From Gammaproteobacteria bacterium (GTDB lineage Bacteria > Pseudomonadota > Gammaproteobacteria > GRL18), in the NCBI GenBank assembly GCA_016744995.1, contig JADGDG010000007.1, forward strand, positions 124,001 through 188,000: a DNA stretch of 64,000 nucleotides. Direction: 5' to 3'. Each line of letters starts with the position of its first letter. The stretch's first letter is position 1. Of the stretch, positions 17,766-26,492 are shown one piece after another. The notes beneath the pieces were generated by a model. The model was not told the DNA's origin. It did no database searches and was given only the letters and a program-made list of their open reading frames with translations. The position numbers and the translations under genes are program-made.

Positions 17766-17930
17766 CACTAAAAAAATATATTGAATTTGAAATAAATCAA
17801 GCTATTGGATGCCCTGCAGGAAAAAATATATTTTACGAATGTTAAATTTGTGGAGGAATAGTTGAGTCAAAACCTCAATATTTTAGTGAATGTTGTAGAA
17901 GTTTAGCTTCCTTATTTACAGCCTCCCAGC
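17758..17930 (+). pseudogene. Degenerate immunity gene with A7 frameshift and internal stop
   Basis: The ATG overlaps the stop of the toxin fragment. The frame reads MSNTKK, then shifts in a run of seven A. In the shifted frame it reads YIEFEINQAIGCPAGKNIFY, EC-stop-ICGGIVESKPQYF and SECC. The two CxxC-like pairs suggest a small zinc-ribbon-containing immunity protein. Two lesions (one-base slip and TAA) mark it as broken, although a homopolymer slip could also be phase-variable. Confidence 0.5.
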
Positions 17931-17931
17931 C

Positions 17932-18042
17932 CATGCCATCGGTGCACGAAATTGTCAAACATGGACTGATGATGTTTTGGAGCGAGCCAATAATAAAATG
18001 CTATCTAAACGACATACAAACAGCTGTAAAGAAACAAAATAA
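17932..18042 (+). pseudogene. Fragment of a second toxin tail (NCQTWTDDV motif)
   Basis: A 36-residue frame reads HAIGARNCQTWTDDVLERAN and ends SCKETK-stop. The Asn-Cys-Gln-x-Trp segment recalls papain-like or LRAT-type toxin tails, but too little remains to assign it. It has no carrier sequence in front and is followed by a candidate immunity gene. Confidence 0.45.
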
Positions 18043-18080
18043 GGAATAACTTAGCCTTACTTAATGCGGATTATTAAATC

Positions 18081-18509
18081 ATGACAACCTTCTTTTTGTT
18101 ACTTTTTTTTAGTAAGAATACATTGTTAACAAATATACCAGTAACAATCAAAGATGCCTCCCTAAATATAAACATTGAAAAACCTATATCAGCCATTACC
18201 GATGGAGCATCACTATTAATAGATGTTAGTTCAATGATTGACGATATTAAAAACAAATCAATACTCCAATTAAGAAAAGATGTAGAAAATCTTTTTGATA
18301 ATTTTATATTAACTGCTGAACTTATAGGGGAGTCAAATAAAGTTAGCCTCTCATATTCTGGTCACTCAATGATTGGTAATGGCCAAATATTTTTGGCTTT
18401 AGATAGTGACAAAAAATTATCAGAATTAGGGGAGTGGTCTAAAGTAGTTGTTTCCAGCTCTAAAGCATTGACTAATGTTAATCTATATTGGAAAAATTAT
18501 TCTAAATAA
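18081..18509 (+). CDS. Hypothetical protein, candidate orphan immunity protein
   Basis: A 142-residue protein I do not recognise. After a short hydrophobic N-terminus (MTTFFLLLFF) it has alternating strands and helices (VTIKDASLNINIEKPI, SLLIDVSSMIDDI, LYWKNYSK). It lies 38 bases downstream of the toxin-tail fragment at 17932-18042, the position of an immunity gene. AT-rich composition matches the array rather than the NTPase gene that follows. Confidence 0.45.
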   Translation: MTTFFLLLFFSKNTLLTNIPVTIKDASLNINIEKPISAITDGASLLIDVSSMIDDIKNKSILQLRKDVENLFDNFILTAELIGESNKVSLSYSGHSMIGNGQIFLALDSDKKLSELGEWSKVVVSSSKALTNVNLYWKNYSK

Positions 18510-18536
18510 AGTCATATATTCACAAATTATAATAAT

Positions 18537-18579
18537 CCATCAGGATCTTACAGGACAGCCATAAGTTGAATACATCAGG
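18537..18579 (+). repeat. Module boundary repeat, copy A
   Basis: A 43-base sequence beginning CCATCAGGATCTTACAGG and ending GAATACATCAGG. It is repeated with four mismatches at 27016-27058, both times directly before an Rhs core fragment. Shorter forms (CCATAAATTGAATAC or CCACCCATAAATT) lie at 23241, 24887 and 27975. Confidence 0.7.
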
Positions 18580-18632
18580 GACAGTAATATGATGTCGAAA
18601 CAGGTTTGAATTATAATCGGCATCGAAATCTT
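18580..18632 (+). pseudogene. Rhs core remnant
   Basis: The bases encode YDVETGLNYNRHR, the conserved Rhs core segment, then similarity stops abruptly. About 80 bases of AT-rich sequence follow before the NTPase gene. The break probably marks the left edge of the inserted NTPase region. Confidence 0.6.
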
Positions 18633-18710
18633 ATTGTGGCAGTCTTGAATTGTACTTTAGAAATGCTTATTGTTCAGAGTTTTTCATCTGAAACTAAATA
18701 TACTTTTCGT

Positions 18711-21700
18711 TCATGAATCACAAACTTGTGCTCTCATAGCCAAGTCGATAACAATCACATCTATTGCCTCAACACCGGGGAATTCACTAGTGATACCCTG
18801 CCAATAAAGTTTTAGAGCACTAGCTAGTTCAGTTAATCTGACTCGATGGCCATTAATTATCCATTGTTTTTGAGGTTTTATTCCCTGCCAGACCAACAGC
18901 ATCACCCCACATCCAGCACTTTCCTCTCGAAGATAATCGCCCGCCAATTGGTTGCGTAAACGCTCGCAAAGTTTTGGGCCAGACCAATTCTTATCGAGCA
19001 ATTTTAGTTCTATAGGTACTGGTGAACGCACGTTTAAATTATGCAACCAGATATCCATGCGCTGGCTATTGGCAAGCTCTGGTTCCTGCGCGGTCGTATA
19101 TTGGTCGCGGCACTTCTGGTTGAGCCAACCAGCAATCAAAGTACGTATCTCGGTCTCGCCACTGGCTCGCTGCCAAGTTTTCCAAGGACTATCATTTCCG
19201 CGTTCCAACCAGTTCTTTAAATCTAGTAGACGATGCACTGTAAGATCGAAGAGCTGCCGGTGTGTTACGGGAGTCATCAATTGTGACTTATTAAATGCGC
19301 TAACCTGCTCAGCCGTCCAAGGCTCCAGGTCACCATCTTCTTCTGCTCGCTTGTAGGACTGCTTGGCCATCCAGGGGCGATAATCGGGATCAGGGTGTTC
19401 TTGGATCAGCTGCTTGATAGACGTATAACTCGCTTTGCCTGGTATTTTCGATAGAAGGTTAAACAGTCTGTTGCGTGCATCCTGTGCATCATCGCGTAAC
19501 TCTGGGGAGTACACGCCTCCATCTGAACGGTTGATGTCCTTTTTTGCACGAATGTATCTGTGCATCAAAATATATAGCAACTTCAAATACTTAGCTGTGC
19601 GAAAACAACCAACTGAAGGTCTGTCATCTCTCACATGACGGCCACCCATCAGCGCAGTGACAAAGATCTGGGCAGCATTCTCTGCCGTATCATCATCGAG
19701 ATCTGACAGCCATTGCTCGACTTCAGGAATGCCATTTACCGGATCGCAATCAACGCGAAGCGCGTACCACCAAGAAATGCTGTTCTTATCATTAGTCTGC
19801 GCTATCTGCTGGCTCGCAAGCTCCACCAGCCTAGCTGTGTCTGTTCCGGCATTAACTAGTATGTGCAGGTAATGGTGTCGGTTGGTATTGACACATGCGG
19901 GGTTGGCCCTCATCCACTCCAGTATCACGGGTGCTATGAACACATGCAGCCAGGGTGAATGATAGACGAGATCGTGTAGAATATGGTTCATTGGGTTTTC
20001 TGGGCCAGTGTTCTCAAGTTCCCAGAGTAATTCCTTAATCACTGCCTCTTCAACCAAGGCTGGAAATGCCTGATACATACTCTCAAACCAGCTGGGAAAT
20101 CCGTTAAGTTCCCAGATGATAAAGCGCAAAGCATGACGAACCTCCGATCCATCCAGATAACTTGGAAATTCAGGGTTCTCAGTCGCTTCAATCTCGAGAC
20201 CGGCCATAGCAAAGAGCAACTGATAAGACAGACCATCACTTTGAACACCTTCAGACCTCAATGCTGGCACGTAATGTCGCCAATGCTTAACAGCAGCATC
20301 ACGGTATGCCAAGGCGATAGCTTCGCTGAAGTCTGGGATGAGTGCCTGCCAATTCGCGCCGTCCGAGTGGCTTATAGCTAGCAATTCAAAGAGCAGATGG
20401 CGTTGATCACAAGTCCACTTGTCTGGCTTCAAATTCGACGGATTGCGCACACTATCAGGATTTGCTCGTAACTTCACTATCCACGTGTCACGATTCTGCT
20501 TTTCTCGTTCCTCCTTTTCATCCCCCTTTCTTAGATATTCAGCATCTTCTTCGTCGTGTTTTCGCATTGTCTCAGACACAGGTGGGTTGAGCTGAATGTC
20601 CAACTGATGTTGTAATACTGATTCATCCGCCACGGCATCTTGCAGACTGTTCAGAATATGCGTTGGCCTGTCGGCCTGTATATAGACTCGTATCGCCGTG
20701 CTAAGTGCGACCAACCTGTCATCCTGCAGTGCACGAGAACAAATGTAGCCGAGCAGCCTAGGAAGGCTAGCAGTATCGAAGCTCCAAAAATAGCCAAGCC
20801 AGGAAGTTGACCAATCATCGGTCAATGATTCACTTGATTGCGCCATCTTGGCAGCCCGTGCCTGCTCAATACTGGCCCAATAGAGTGCATCATTAAGTTC
20901 TGGCCAACTAGGGACAAGCGCCTGCAAATTGCCTTTATGCTCATTAAGATCTGTGTCATGCCAAAAGCGTACGACTGGAACCATTAGCAAAATGGATAGG
21001 GCCGTCATCCCAACAGCCACCGAGCTCTGCACTTCGATCAATCTTTCTATCACATAGGTAGCAGGACTTAGGAGCCATGCGTATTCCTTCGAAACACGGC
21101 ATTCACATCGTTCGATATAGGGTGGCCTATCGAGATAATTATGAAGCCCATCAAGAAGTTGGGAAATAGCCTGTGGGTCATCGACAACAGGCAAATGTTC
21201 CACAAACTGATGTAGCGAACGACCTAAGTCGGTAGCCTTGAATCGTTCATAAGATGGTAATTTTCCCAGTGAGTTCAGCAGATGCTCGACATTGTGGTAA
21301 TCAGGCTCTGCTTCCTCAACCAACTCCGCGAGCAATTCGCGTGGAATCTGGGCATCACTTTTGTTGAGATTTTTCCATAAGCTTTGTTTCTGCTCGACAG
21401 CGCCACAAGTCATCACGGCGCGAACCGATGCTCTTCGGGCATAGAACCCACGCGAACTATCTACTGCAATGGCACAAAAAGGGGCTACGCAGCTTGCCAT
21501 TTCTCCCTGCCAGACCAGTCTACCGAGAAAGAAGATAGCATCGTCATTGTCAACGTATTGATTGATAAGCTGCTGCGTGTCATCCGAGAGGTCTAGATTC
21601 GCAATTTTTGCAATCGCGCTGTTGTCTCGTGCGGAGCGATCATCTTCGTCCAAAACAATCCGACGGACGATATCAGTCAAAATTCTCTTTCTTTCAAATA

Positions 21701-23000
21701 ACGGTAGTTGGGACGGATCGCCTCCTTCGACAGCAATTTCGGGATGAATTTCCAGTGCCCTGCGACGTATCTCATCATCGAGCAGGATAAGCCATGGCAA
21801 AATCGGTCGAAGCCGTGGTGTAACGATTTTCTCCCCATATTGTTCACGAAAGAATAGTGATTCTACCGAATAACGACTATTGCCAGATTTTAGCAACACT
21901 TCGAACCACTCAGCAGCAAGGAGTTCACGAACATCTCGGTGCCGAAACCGCACAGCACCATAAATGATGTCATTGAAAATTCCGCGTTCTAGCAGTGCAT
22001 GAACATCCTTTGGTTCCCAATCAGCGAGGACGGACTCTGCATCGATCCCCGGTTTGACTCGAGCATTATCTGGAACATTGAGACCTGCTTGACCAGTTAA
22101 TATAACGGCGGCGGCTAAACGACGCGCACCTTCTTTCGCCTGTTCAAGATTCAGAGGCTGACGCTGTGCCCTGTCACTGTTGTGGTCATCGTGTAGCCTC
22201 TTGTCGATATTATGGTGGAGTAGCTCTAGGCGGCTACCTAGAGCGTTGTCCTCAGCCCATTTTGTCAGGATACCTTCGAGGTCAAATGGGCGCTCCGCCA
22301 GACTCCAAAGGTTGGCACGCTCAATTTCATGCAACAGGCGATCAATATCCATCGCTGCACGAGTCACGCCAAAGTGTCTGATCCTTTCTTTATCTAAGGG
22401 GCGCATAGTGTAAATCGTGAGTGCACTTTGAGGTTCAGTTTGCTGAACTTCTTCGTTGCCCTCACTCTCCTGCCGGGCAGCAAGAAACAGGATCGCATCC
22501 AATAGTCTTCGATCTTCCCTCGGACGCCATGAGTAGGGTCGACTAGACAGGTAGATGTGTGCTCTGTGTGCACCTATTACTATGCCTTTAGCAAAGCGGC
22601 GCATCGCTTTTTCGAAGGCTCTCGGATTTTCGAGTCGTGCCTCATCGACAGAATCTAGGAAAAACCATGCTTCCCTTGTTGATTGCAACCATGATCGAAA
22701 TTGGGCTTCCTCTCCAATCTCAAACGCGTTATAGAAATCGGCTTCAATATCCTCAATACGGATAAAGAAAGATGGCTTGCCCTGACTTGCCAGTACACTA
22801 GCACGTTGCCTCAATTCCTCGGTCTTGCCCGCGCCAGCCTCAGCCAGAATAACGCATCGAAATTCCTGGTCTATATCATCCCAAGTCTTTGGCTTGATAT
22901 GCCCCCAATCAGAGAGTATTTCGTCACTTTCCGACTCTTCTTGACTTTTAGGAACAGGTGAAAATTGTCGAGCTAATGGAATATAGCTTTCCATCAGCAT
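18711..23000 (-). CDS. STAND/NACHT-like NTPase with C-terminal PD-(D/E)XK nuclease motif, candidate defence protein
   Basis: A 1429-residue single-gene unit. Near the N-terminus it has Walker A (AEAGAGKT, 53-60), a NACHT-type Walker B (WFFLDSVDEA, 112-121) and a sensor-like LSSRPYSW near 151-158, followed by a winged-helix-like part with RFRHRDVRELLAAEW. The long middle is alpha-helical and resembles an ARM/TPR-type sensor. The last ~115 residues have a PD-(D/E)XK pattern: MDIWL (D1316), PVPIELKLLD (E1331, K1333), then RLRNQLAGDYLR and GVMLLVW. Known STAND defence proteins (Avs, bNACHT) sense phage proteins and trigger an effector. Here the effector is C-terminal. Base composition is clearly richer in GC than the flanks, and codon use differs, indicating transfer. 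The gene opposes the Rhs array. ATG at 23000 or 22994 may be the start. Confidence 0.78.
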   Translation of the reverse strand: MLMESYIPLARQFSPVPKSQEESESDEILSDWGHIKPKTWDDIDQEFRCVILAEAGAGKTEELRQRASVLASQGKPSFFIRIEDIEADFYNAFEIGEEAQFRSWLQSTREAWFFLDSVDEARLENPRAFEKAMRRFAKGIVIGAHRAHIYLSSRPYSWRPREDRRLLDAILFLAARQESEGNEEVQQTEPQSALTIYTMRPLDKERIRHFGVTRAAMDIDRLLHEIERANLWSLAERPFDLEGILTKWAEDNALGSRLELLHHNIDKRLHDDHNSDRAQRQPLNLEQAKEGARRLAAAVILTGQAGLNVPDNARVKPGIDAESVLADWEPKDVHALLERGIFNDIIYGAVRFRHRDVRELLAAEWFEVLLKSGNSRYSVESLFFREQYGEKIVTPRLRPILPWLILLDDEIRRRALEIHPEIAVEGGDPSQLPLFERKRILTDIVRRIVLDEDDRSARDNSAIAKIANLDLSDDTQQLINQYVDNDDAIFFLGRLVWQGEMASCVAPFCAIAVDSSRGFYARRASVRAVMTCGAVEQKQSLWKNLNKSDAQIPRELLAELVEEAEPDYHNVEHLLNSLGKLPSYERFKATDLGRSLHQFVEHLPVVDDPQAISQLLDGLHNYLDRPPYIERCECRVSKEYAWLLSPATYVIERLIEVQSSVAVGMTALSILLMVPVVRFWHDTDLNEHKGNLQALVPSWPELNDALYWASIEQARAAKMAQSSESLTDDWSTSWLGYFWSFDTASLPRLLGYICSRALQDDRLVALSTAIRVYIQADRPTHILNSLQDAVADESVLQHQLDIQLNPPVSETMRKHDEEDAEYLRKGDEKEEREKQNRDTWIVKLRANPDSVRNPSNLKPDKWTCDQRHLLFELLAISHSDGANWQALIPDFSEAIALAYRDAAVKHWRHYVPALRSEGVQSDGLSYQLLFAMAGLEIEATENPEFPSYLDGSEVRHALRFIIWELNGFPSWFESMYQAFPALVEEAVIKELLWELENTGPENPMNHILHDLVYHSPWLHVFIAPVILEWMRANPACVNTNRHHYLHILVNAGTDTARLVELASQQIAQTNDKNSISWWYALRVDCDPVNGIPEVEQWLSDLDDDTAENAAQIFVTALMGGRHVRDDRPSVGCFRTAKYLKLLYILMHRYIRAKKDINRSDGGVYSPELRDDAQDARNRLFNLLSKIPGKASYTSIKQLIQEHPDPDYRPWMAKQSYKRAEEDGDLEPWTAEQVSAFNKSQLMTPVTHRQLFDLTVHRLLDLKNWLERGNDSPWKTWQRASGETEIRTLIAGWLNQKCRDQYTTAQEPELANSQRMDIWLHNLNVRSPVPIELKLLDKNWSGPKLCERLRNQLAGDYLREESAGCGVMLLVWQGIKPQKQWIINGHRVRLTELASALKLYWQGITSEFPGVEAIDVIVIDLAMRAQVCDS

Positions 23001-23040
23001 TCTCTATAAGTGATGTAATTGTGTCTTTGGAGACAATATA

Positions 23041-23102
23041 AAAATAGGGTCAATGAACATAATTCTATAATATTAGACATAATTACCCTCTGACCCTGTT
23101 TT
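23041..23102. repeat. GGGTCA-ended inverted repeat upstream of the NTPase gene
   Basis: AAAATAGGGTCA and TGACCCTGTTTT form an imperfect 12-base inverted repeat enclosing 38 AT-rich bases. It lies about 40 bases upstream of the NTPase start and belongs to the same GGGTC-ended class as the elements at 29155 and 63110. It may be a MITE-like element and probably affects NTPase expression. Confidence 0.5.
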
Positions 23103-23240
23103 TACATATTATAATAGTGACCAGTTAAACAAAACTTAAAATAAATTACTAAGTCATCATTATAGCTTTAAATATTATTATTTCCCATTATCAAAAAAAA
23201 ATCAGAAAAGTAATTTTTTAAAGCAGGTGATTCAGAATAG

Positions 23241-24096
23241 CCATAAATTGAATACTCAAAGATGAACAGCCTGATCACCTGTTTAAATTCATCAATCACC
23301 AATATCGTCTTCATGCACTGCAAGACAGCATGGGCAAATCATTCAATTTCTGGGTGATTGGGGCAAAGGCGGTCAACTGCAAACCGAGTTCAGCTACAGT
23401 GCTTCAAATCAACTGTTCAAAGTAACAAAAAGCAAGGCCTCTAAACAGGAAGAGTATTTCTACACCTACGATGCCCTGGGTCGTAGGATTAATAAAACCA
23501 CACCTGAGCAAAGCATTGATTTTTTCTGGAATGGAGATGTCTTGCTCAGTGAAAAAATAAGCAATACAAACGGACAAGAAAGCCAATCAAAAATTTATCT
23601 CTATGAGCCCAATAGTTTTAAACCTTTAGCTATTATTCAAGGCCAGCAGATTTATCATTATCACTTAGACCATCTGGGCACACCCCAAGAACTGACTCGC
23701 CACAATAGTGAACTGGCCTGGTCGGTTCAATATAGAGCCTATGGTAATGTGGTCAGAAAAGAAGTTGAAGCAATAGAGAACAACCTGAGATTTCAGGGAC
23801 AGTACTATGATATCGAAACAGGCTTGCATTATAATCGCCATCGATATTATGATCCCACTACAGCACGATTTATTAGTCTTGATCCCATTGGGCTGCTGGG
23901 TGGGAATAATAATTATGAGTATGCAAATAATCCCATTGCTTGGGTTGATCCACTAGGTCTTGTTTGTAAAGAACGTTACAATCAATACAAGCAGTATAGA
24001 GATCAGGGACTTTCTCCTGAAGATGCAACAAAGCTTTCTAAAACAAAAGACCCTATAATAACAAATTCATCTCAATTATTGGAGGCTCCTAAATAG
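23241..24096 (+). pseudogene. Orphan Rhs core module 1
   Basis: After the boundary motif CCATAAATTGAATAC the sequence matches the full Rhs gene from about 13922 (DEQPDHLFKFINHQYRLHAL). It has an internal deletion that shifts frame, then a second join that drops 711 codons and fuses GDWGKG to GQLQTEFSYSA. From 23341 the frame is open to 24096 through the complete core end (ISLDPIGLLGGNNNYEYA, NPIAWVDPLGL) and a linker, and stops at TAG before the toxin tail. There is no promoter, adaptor or N-terminal delivery part, so it is a silent donor or decayed module. Confidence 0.8.
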
Positions 24097-24108
24097 GAAA
24101 CTCCTGAG

Positions 24109-24480
24109 ATGGCTGGCAAACCCATAACCTCTACTGTTAGCAGTGAAGGTCTTATTTTAGAGCAAGCTATTGATGCAAATTATCAGATAAATAAAATTAC
24201 AGGAAAAGTAAAACCCGGTGATTTTTTTACTGATCCAGATACAATTAAAAATCAAGGATATTTAAGAAATGATTTAGCTGTAACACACAAAATGAAAGCA
24301 CAAGCTACATATGTTGCAAAATTCAAATTTCCAGAAGGGATACGTATTCAAAATAGCACAGTTGGCTCTCAAATAGATATTGATGGAACACTACTACCGG
24401 GAAATGTTCCTCAAACAGAAATCTTAAATTATTCAGATAGAAAAAAAATACAACTCATCGAACTTAGAGAGCTTGAATAA
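24109..24480 (+). CDS. Toxin tail of orphan module 1
   Basis: A 123-residue frame, in the same frame as the preceding Rhs core but cut off from it by one TAG at 24094-24096. Segments PGDFFTDPDTIKNQGYLRND, LAVTHKMKAQATYVAKFKFP and NVPQTEILNY align in order with the tails at 26100-26485 and 27219-27614, so I read it as a toxin domain of the same fold group. Activity is unknown. An ATG at 24109 could give separate expression, but no good ribosome site is seen. Confidence 0.55.
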   Translation: MAGKPITSTVSSEGLILEQAIDANYQINKITGKVKPGDFFTDPDTIKNQGYLRNDLAVTHKMKAQATYVAKFKFPEGIRIQNSTVGSQIDIDGTLLPGNVPQTEILNYSDRKKIQLIELRELE

Positions 24481-24840
24481 ATGAAAATTAGTATAATAAA
24501 TTCTGGAACAAAAATTTGTTGGAATAATAATTCGCAACAAATATGTAAAGAATATAAATTCCCAATTATGGATTATGAAATTCTACCTAATAATTCTGGT
24601 ATCATAGTACTGGAACCATATGAAGAAGTTGGACCAAACAATGCTGTAATATATAATATTGATGGTACTGTAAGATGGAAGTTACCCTACCCAAAGGAAA
24701 CCAGCAGTGGAATTTGCTTTGATAGGGTAGGATTTTCTAAAGGCGAATTAAATGTAATTGCAGTTATTAAAAATAGAGATGTTGGATTTATTGTAGATTG
24801 GGAAAATTACAAATATAAAGAAATATTTTCTGCTCGATAA
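24481..24840 (+). CDS. Candidate immunity protein of orphan module 1
   Basis: A 119-residue protein whose ATG directly follows the toxin-tail stop (TAAATG). Segments GIIVLEPYEEVGPNNAVIYN and DGTVRWKLPYP resemble VVIVFLDPDA...IAYGLSGKKLWEAELP in the product of 27611-27949, so the two form one immunity family. The family name is unknown to me. It has no membrane segment. Role is inferred from position and from the parallel pairing in module 3. Confidence 0.55.
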   Translation: MKISIINSGTKICWNNNSQQICKEYKFPIMDYEILPNNSGIIVLEPYEEVGPNNAVIYNIDGTVRWKLPYPKETSSGICFDRVGFSKGELNVIAVIKNRDVGFIVDWENYKYKEIFSAR

Positions 24841-24938
24841 AAAAGTTGAAAAAACACTTGGAACAAAATAATTGTAAGTAATCTAGGCCACCCATAAATC
24901 AAACAATCTCACATTTTAAACGACTACTGTAGACTCGT

Positions 24939-25370
24939 ATGAAAAAAAGTACTTTTGAAAAACTTGAAAATCTATTTGATGAATTTCCATTTATGAAATC
25001 TGAGCCTGTCTCAATAGATGAATTATCAAATGCTGAAAAAAAACTAGGAGTACGATTTACACCAGATTATAAAGAATTTGTCCAAAAATATGGTGGAGCA
25101 ATAGTAGGTTCTTTTCCAATATATGGATTGCGGCAAGCTGATCCTATGGATGATAAATTATGGTCTGTGTATAGTGTTACGATGCACTATCGAAATGAAG
25201 GTTGGCCTTGTGTCGAGAATTTGTACATAATTTCGTCAGATCATGCTGATAATCCCGTAGGAATAACAAATGTGGGAAAGATTGTTTCTTATGATCATGA
25301 TCTTGGCGAATTGGTATCAGTGTCAGAATCTTTCGAGGAATATTTAATCCAGTGCCTTGGAAATTCATAA
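24939..25370 (+). CDS. SMI1/KNR4 (SUKH) family immunity-type protein
   Basis: A 143-residue SUKH-fold protein. The N-terminal motif ELSNAEKKLGVRFTPDYKEF followed by VQKYGGAIVGSFPIYGL is characteristic, and the C-terminus (VSESFEEYLIQCLG) ends the domain as usual. SUKH proteins are the commonest immunity proteins for polymorphic nuclease toxins. It follows a boundary motif (24887) rather than a toxin tail, so its cognate toxin is absent here. It may be retained as an orphan protecting against neighbours. Confidence 0.78.
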   Translation: MKKSTFEKLENLFDEFPFMKSEPVSIDELSNAEKKLGVRFTPDYKEFVQKYGGAIVGSFPIYGLRQADPMDDKLWSVYSVTMHYRNEGWPCVENLYIISSDHADNPVGITNVGKIVSYDHDLGELVSVSESFEEYLIQCLGNS

Positions 25371-25405
25371 TCTTTATTAATGTACTAATGTTGCAAAGAG
25401 TGTAA

Positions 25406-26485
25406 AGACTCCTTTCGGCCCAGCCAAACAGCATAGGCAATACTCTGCAGTGTCTGCACAATGATCATGGGCAAATAATTCAACTCCTGGGTGACTGGGG
25501 CAAAGGCGGCCAACTGCAAACTGAGTTTAGCTACAATGCTTCAAATCAACTGATCAAAGTGACTAAAAGCAAGGCAGGAGAACAGAAAGAATACCACTAC
25601 ACCTACGATGCCCTGGGCCATAGGATTAATAAAACCACACCAGAACAAAGCATTGATTTTTTCTGGAATGGCGATGTCTTACTCAGTGAGCAAATAAGCA
25701 ATATAAACAGACAAGAAAGCCAATCAAAAATCTATCTTTATGAGCCTGATAGTTTTAAACCTTTAGCTATTATTCAAGACCAGCAGATTTATCACTACCA
25801 TTTAGACCATCTGGGCACACCACAAGAACTGACTCACCACAATGGCGAACTGGCCTGGTCGGTTCGATATAAAGCCTATGGCAATGTGGTCAGAAAAGAA
25901 GTTGAAGCAATAGAGAACAACCTGAGATTTCAGGGGCAGTATTATGATGTCGAGACAGGCTTGTATTATAATCGGCATCGGTATTATGATCCCACTACGG
26001 CGAGATTTATCAATCAGGATCCGATTGGTTTAGCCGGAGGGAACAACAACTATCAGTATGCAAGTAATCCGATTGCCTGGGTTGATCCGTTTGGTTTAAA
26101 ATGTAAAGAAGTCCTTGCTCTTCCAAAGCCAAAAGATTCTAACCCTTGGATGCCTAAAACAAAGATTGAAAGTAATGTTGTTGATCAAAATGGTTTAGAT
26201 GTTTATCGTGCACATGGGGGAGGTCGTGCAACAGGTGGTTGGGTAACACTAAACCCACCATCAAATATAAATTATGTACGTCAAGATTTAGCAGTATCTC
26301 CTGATTGGAATGAAGCTACTCATGTATCTAAAATAAAATTAGCACCTAGCACACGATATCAGTCAGGTATTGCTGGCCCACAAAATTTTCCAGGAGGTGT
26401 TGGAGGAGTAGAACAAATTCAAATTTTAAACTTTGATGATATATTAAAACAAACGGTTATAAAAACATCACCATTACAAAAATAG
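25406..26485 (+). pseudogene. Orphan Rhs core module 2 fused to a toxin tail
   Basis: The frame is open from 25406 and matches the full Rhs gene from about 13986 (NSIGNTLQCLHNDHGQ), with the same 711-codon junction as module 1 (GDWGKGGQLQTEF). It continues unbroken through the core end (NPIAWVDPFGL) into a ~125-residue tail: GLDVYRAHGGGRATGGWVTL, VRQDLAVSPDWNEATHVSKI, GGVEQIQILNF. The tail has a Tyr-Arg, a Thr and a GGxEQ element, reminiscent of ADP-ribosyltransferase-type toxins; this is tentative. No ATG precedes the core (GTG at 25559 is internal), so it is 5'-truncated and probably not secreted by itself. Confidence 0.75.
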
Positions 26486-26492
26486 GACTAAA

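Noticed and set aside
18711-23000. A type I or IIG restriction enzyme
   Set aside because: There is no methylase motif (NPPY or FxGxG) and the NTPase is of NACHT/STAND type rather than a helicase with DEAD/DEAH motifs.
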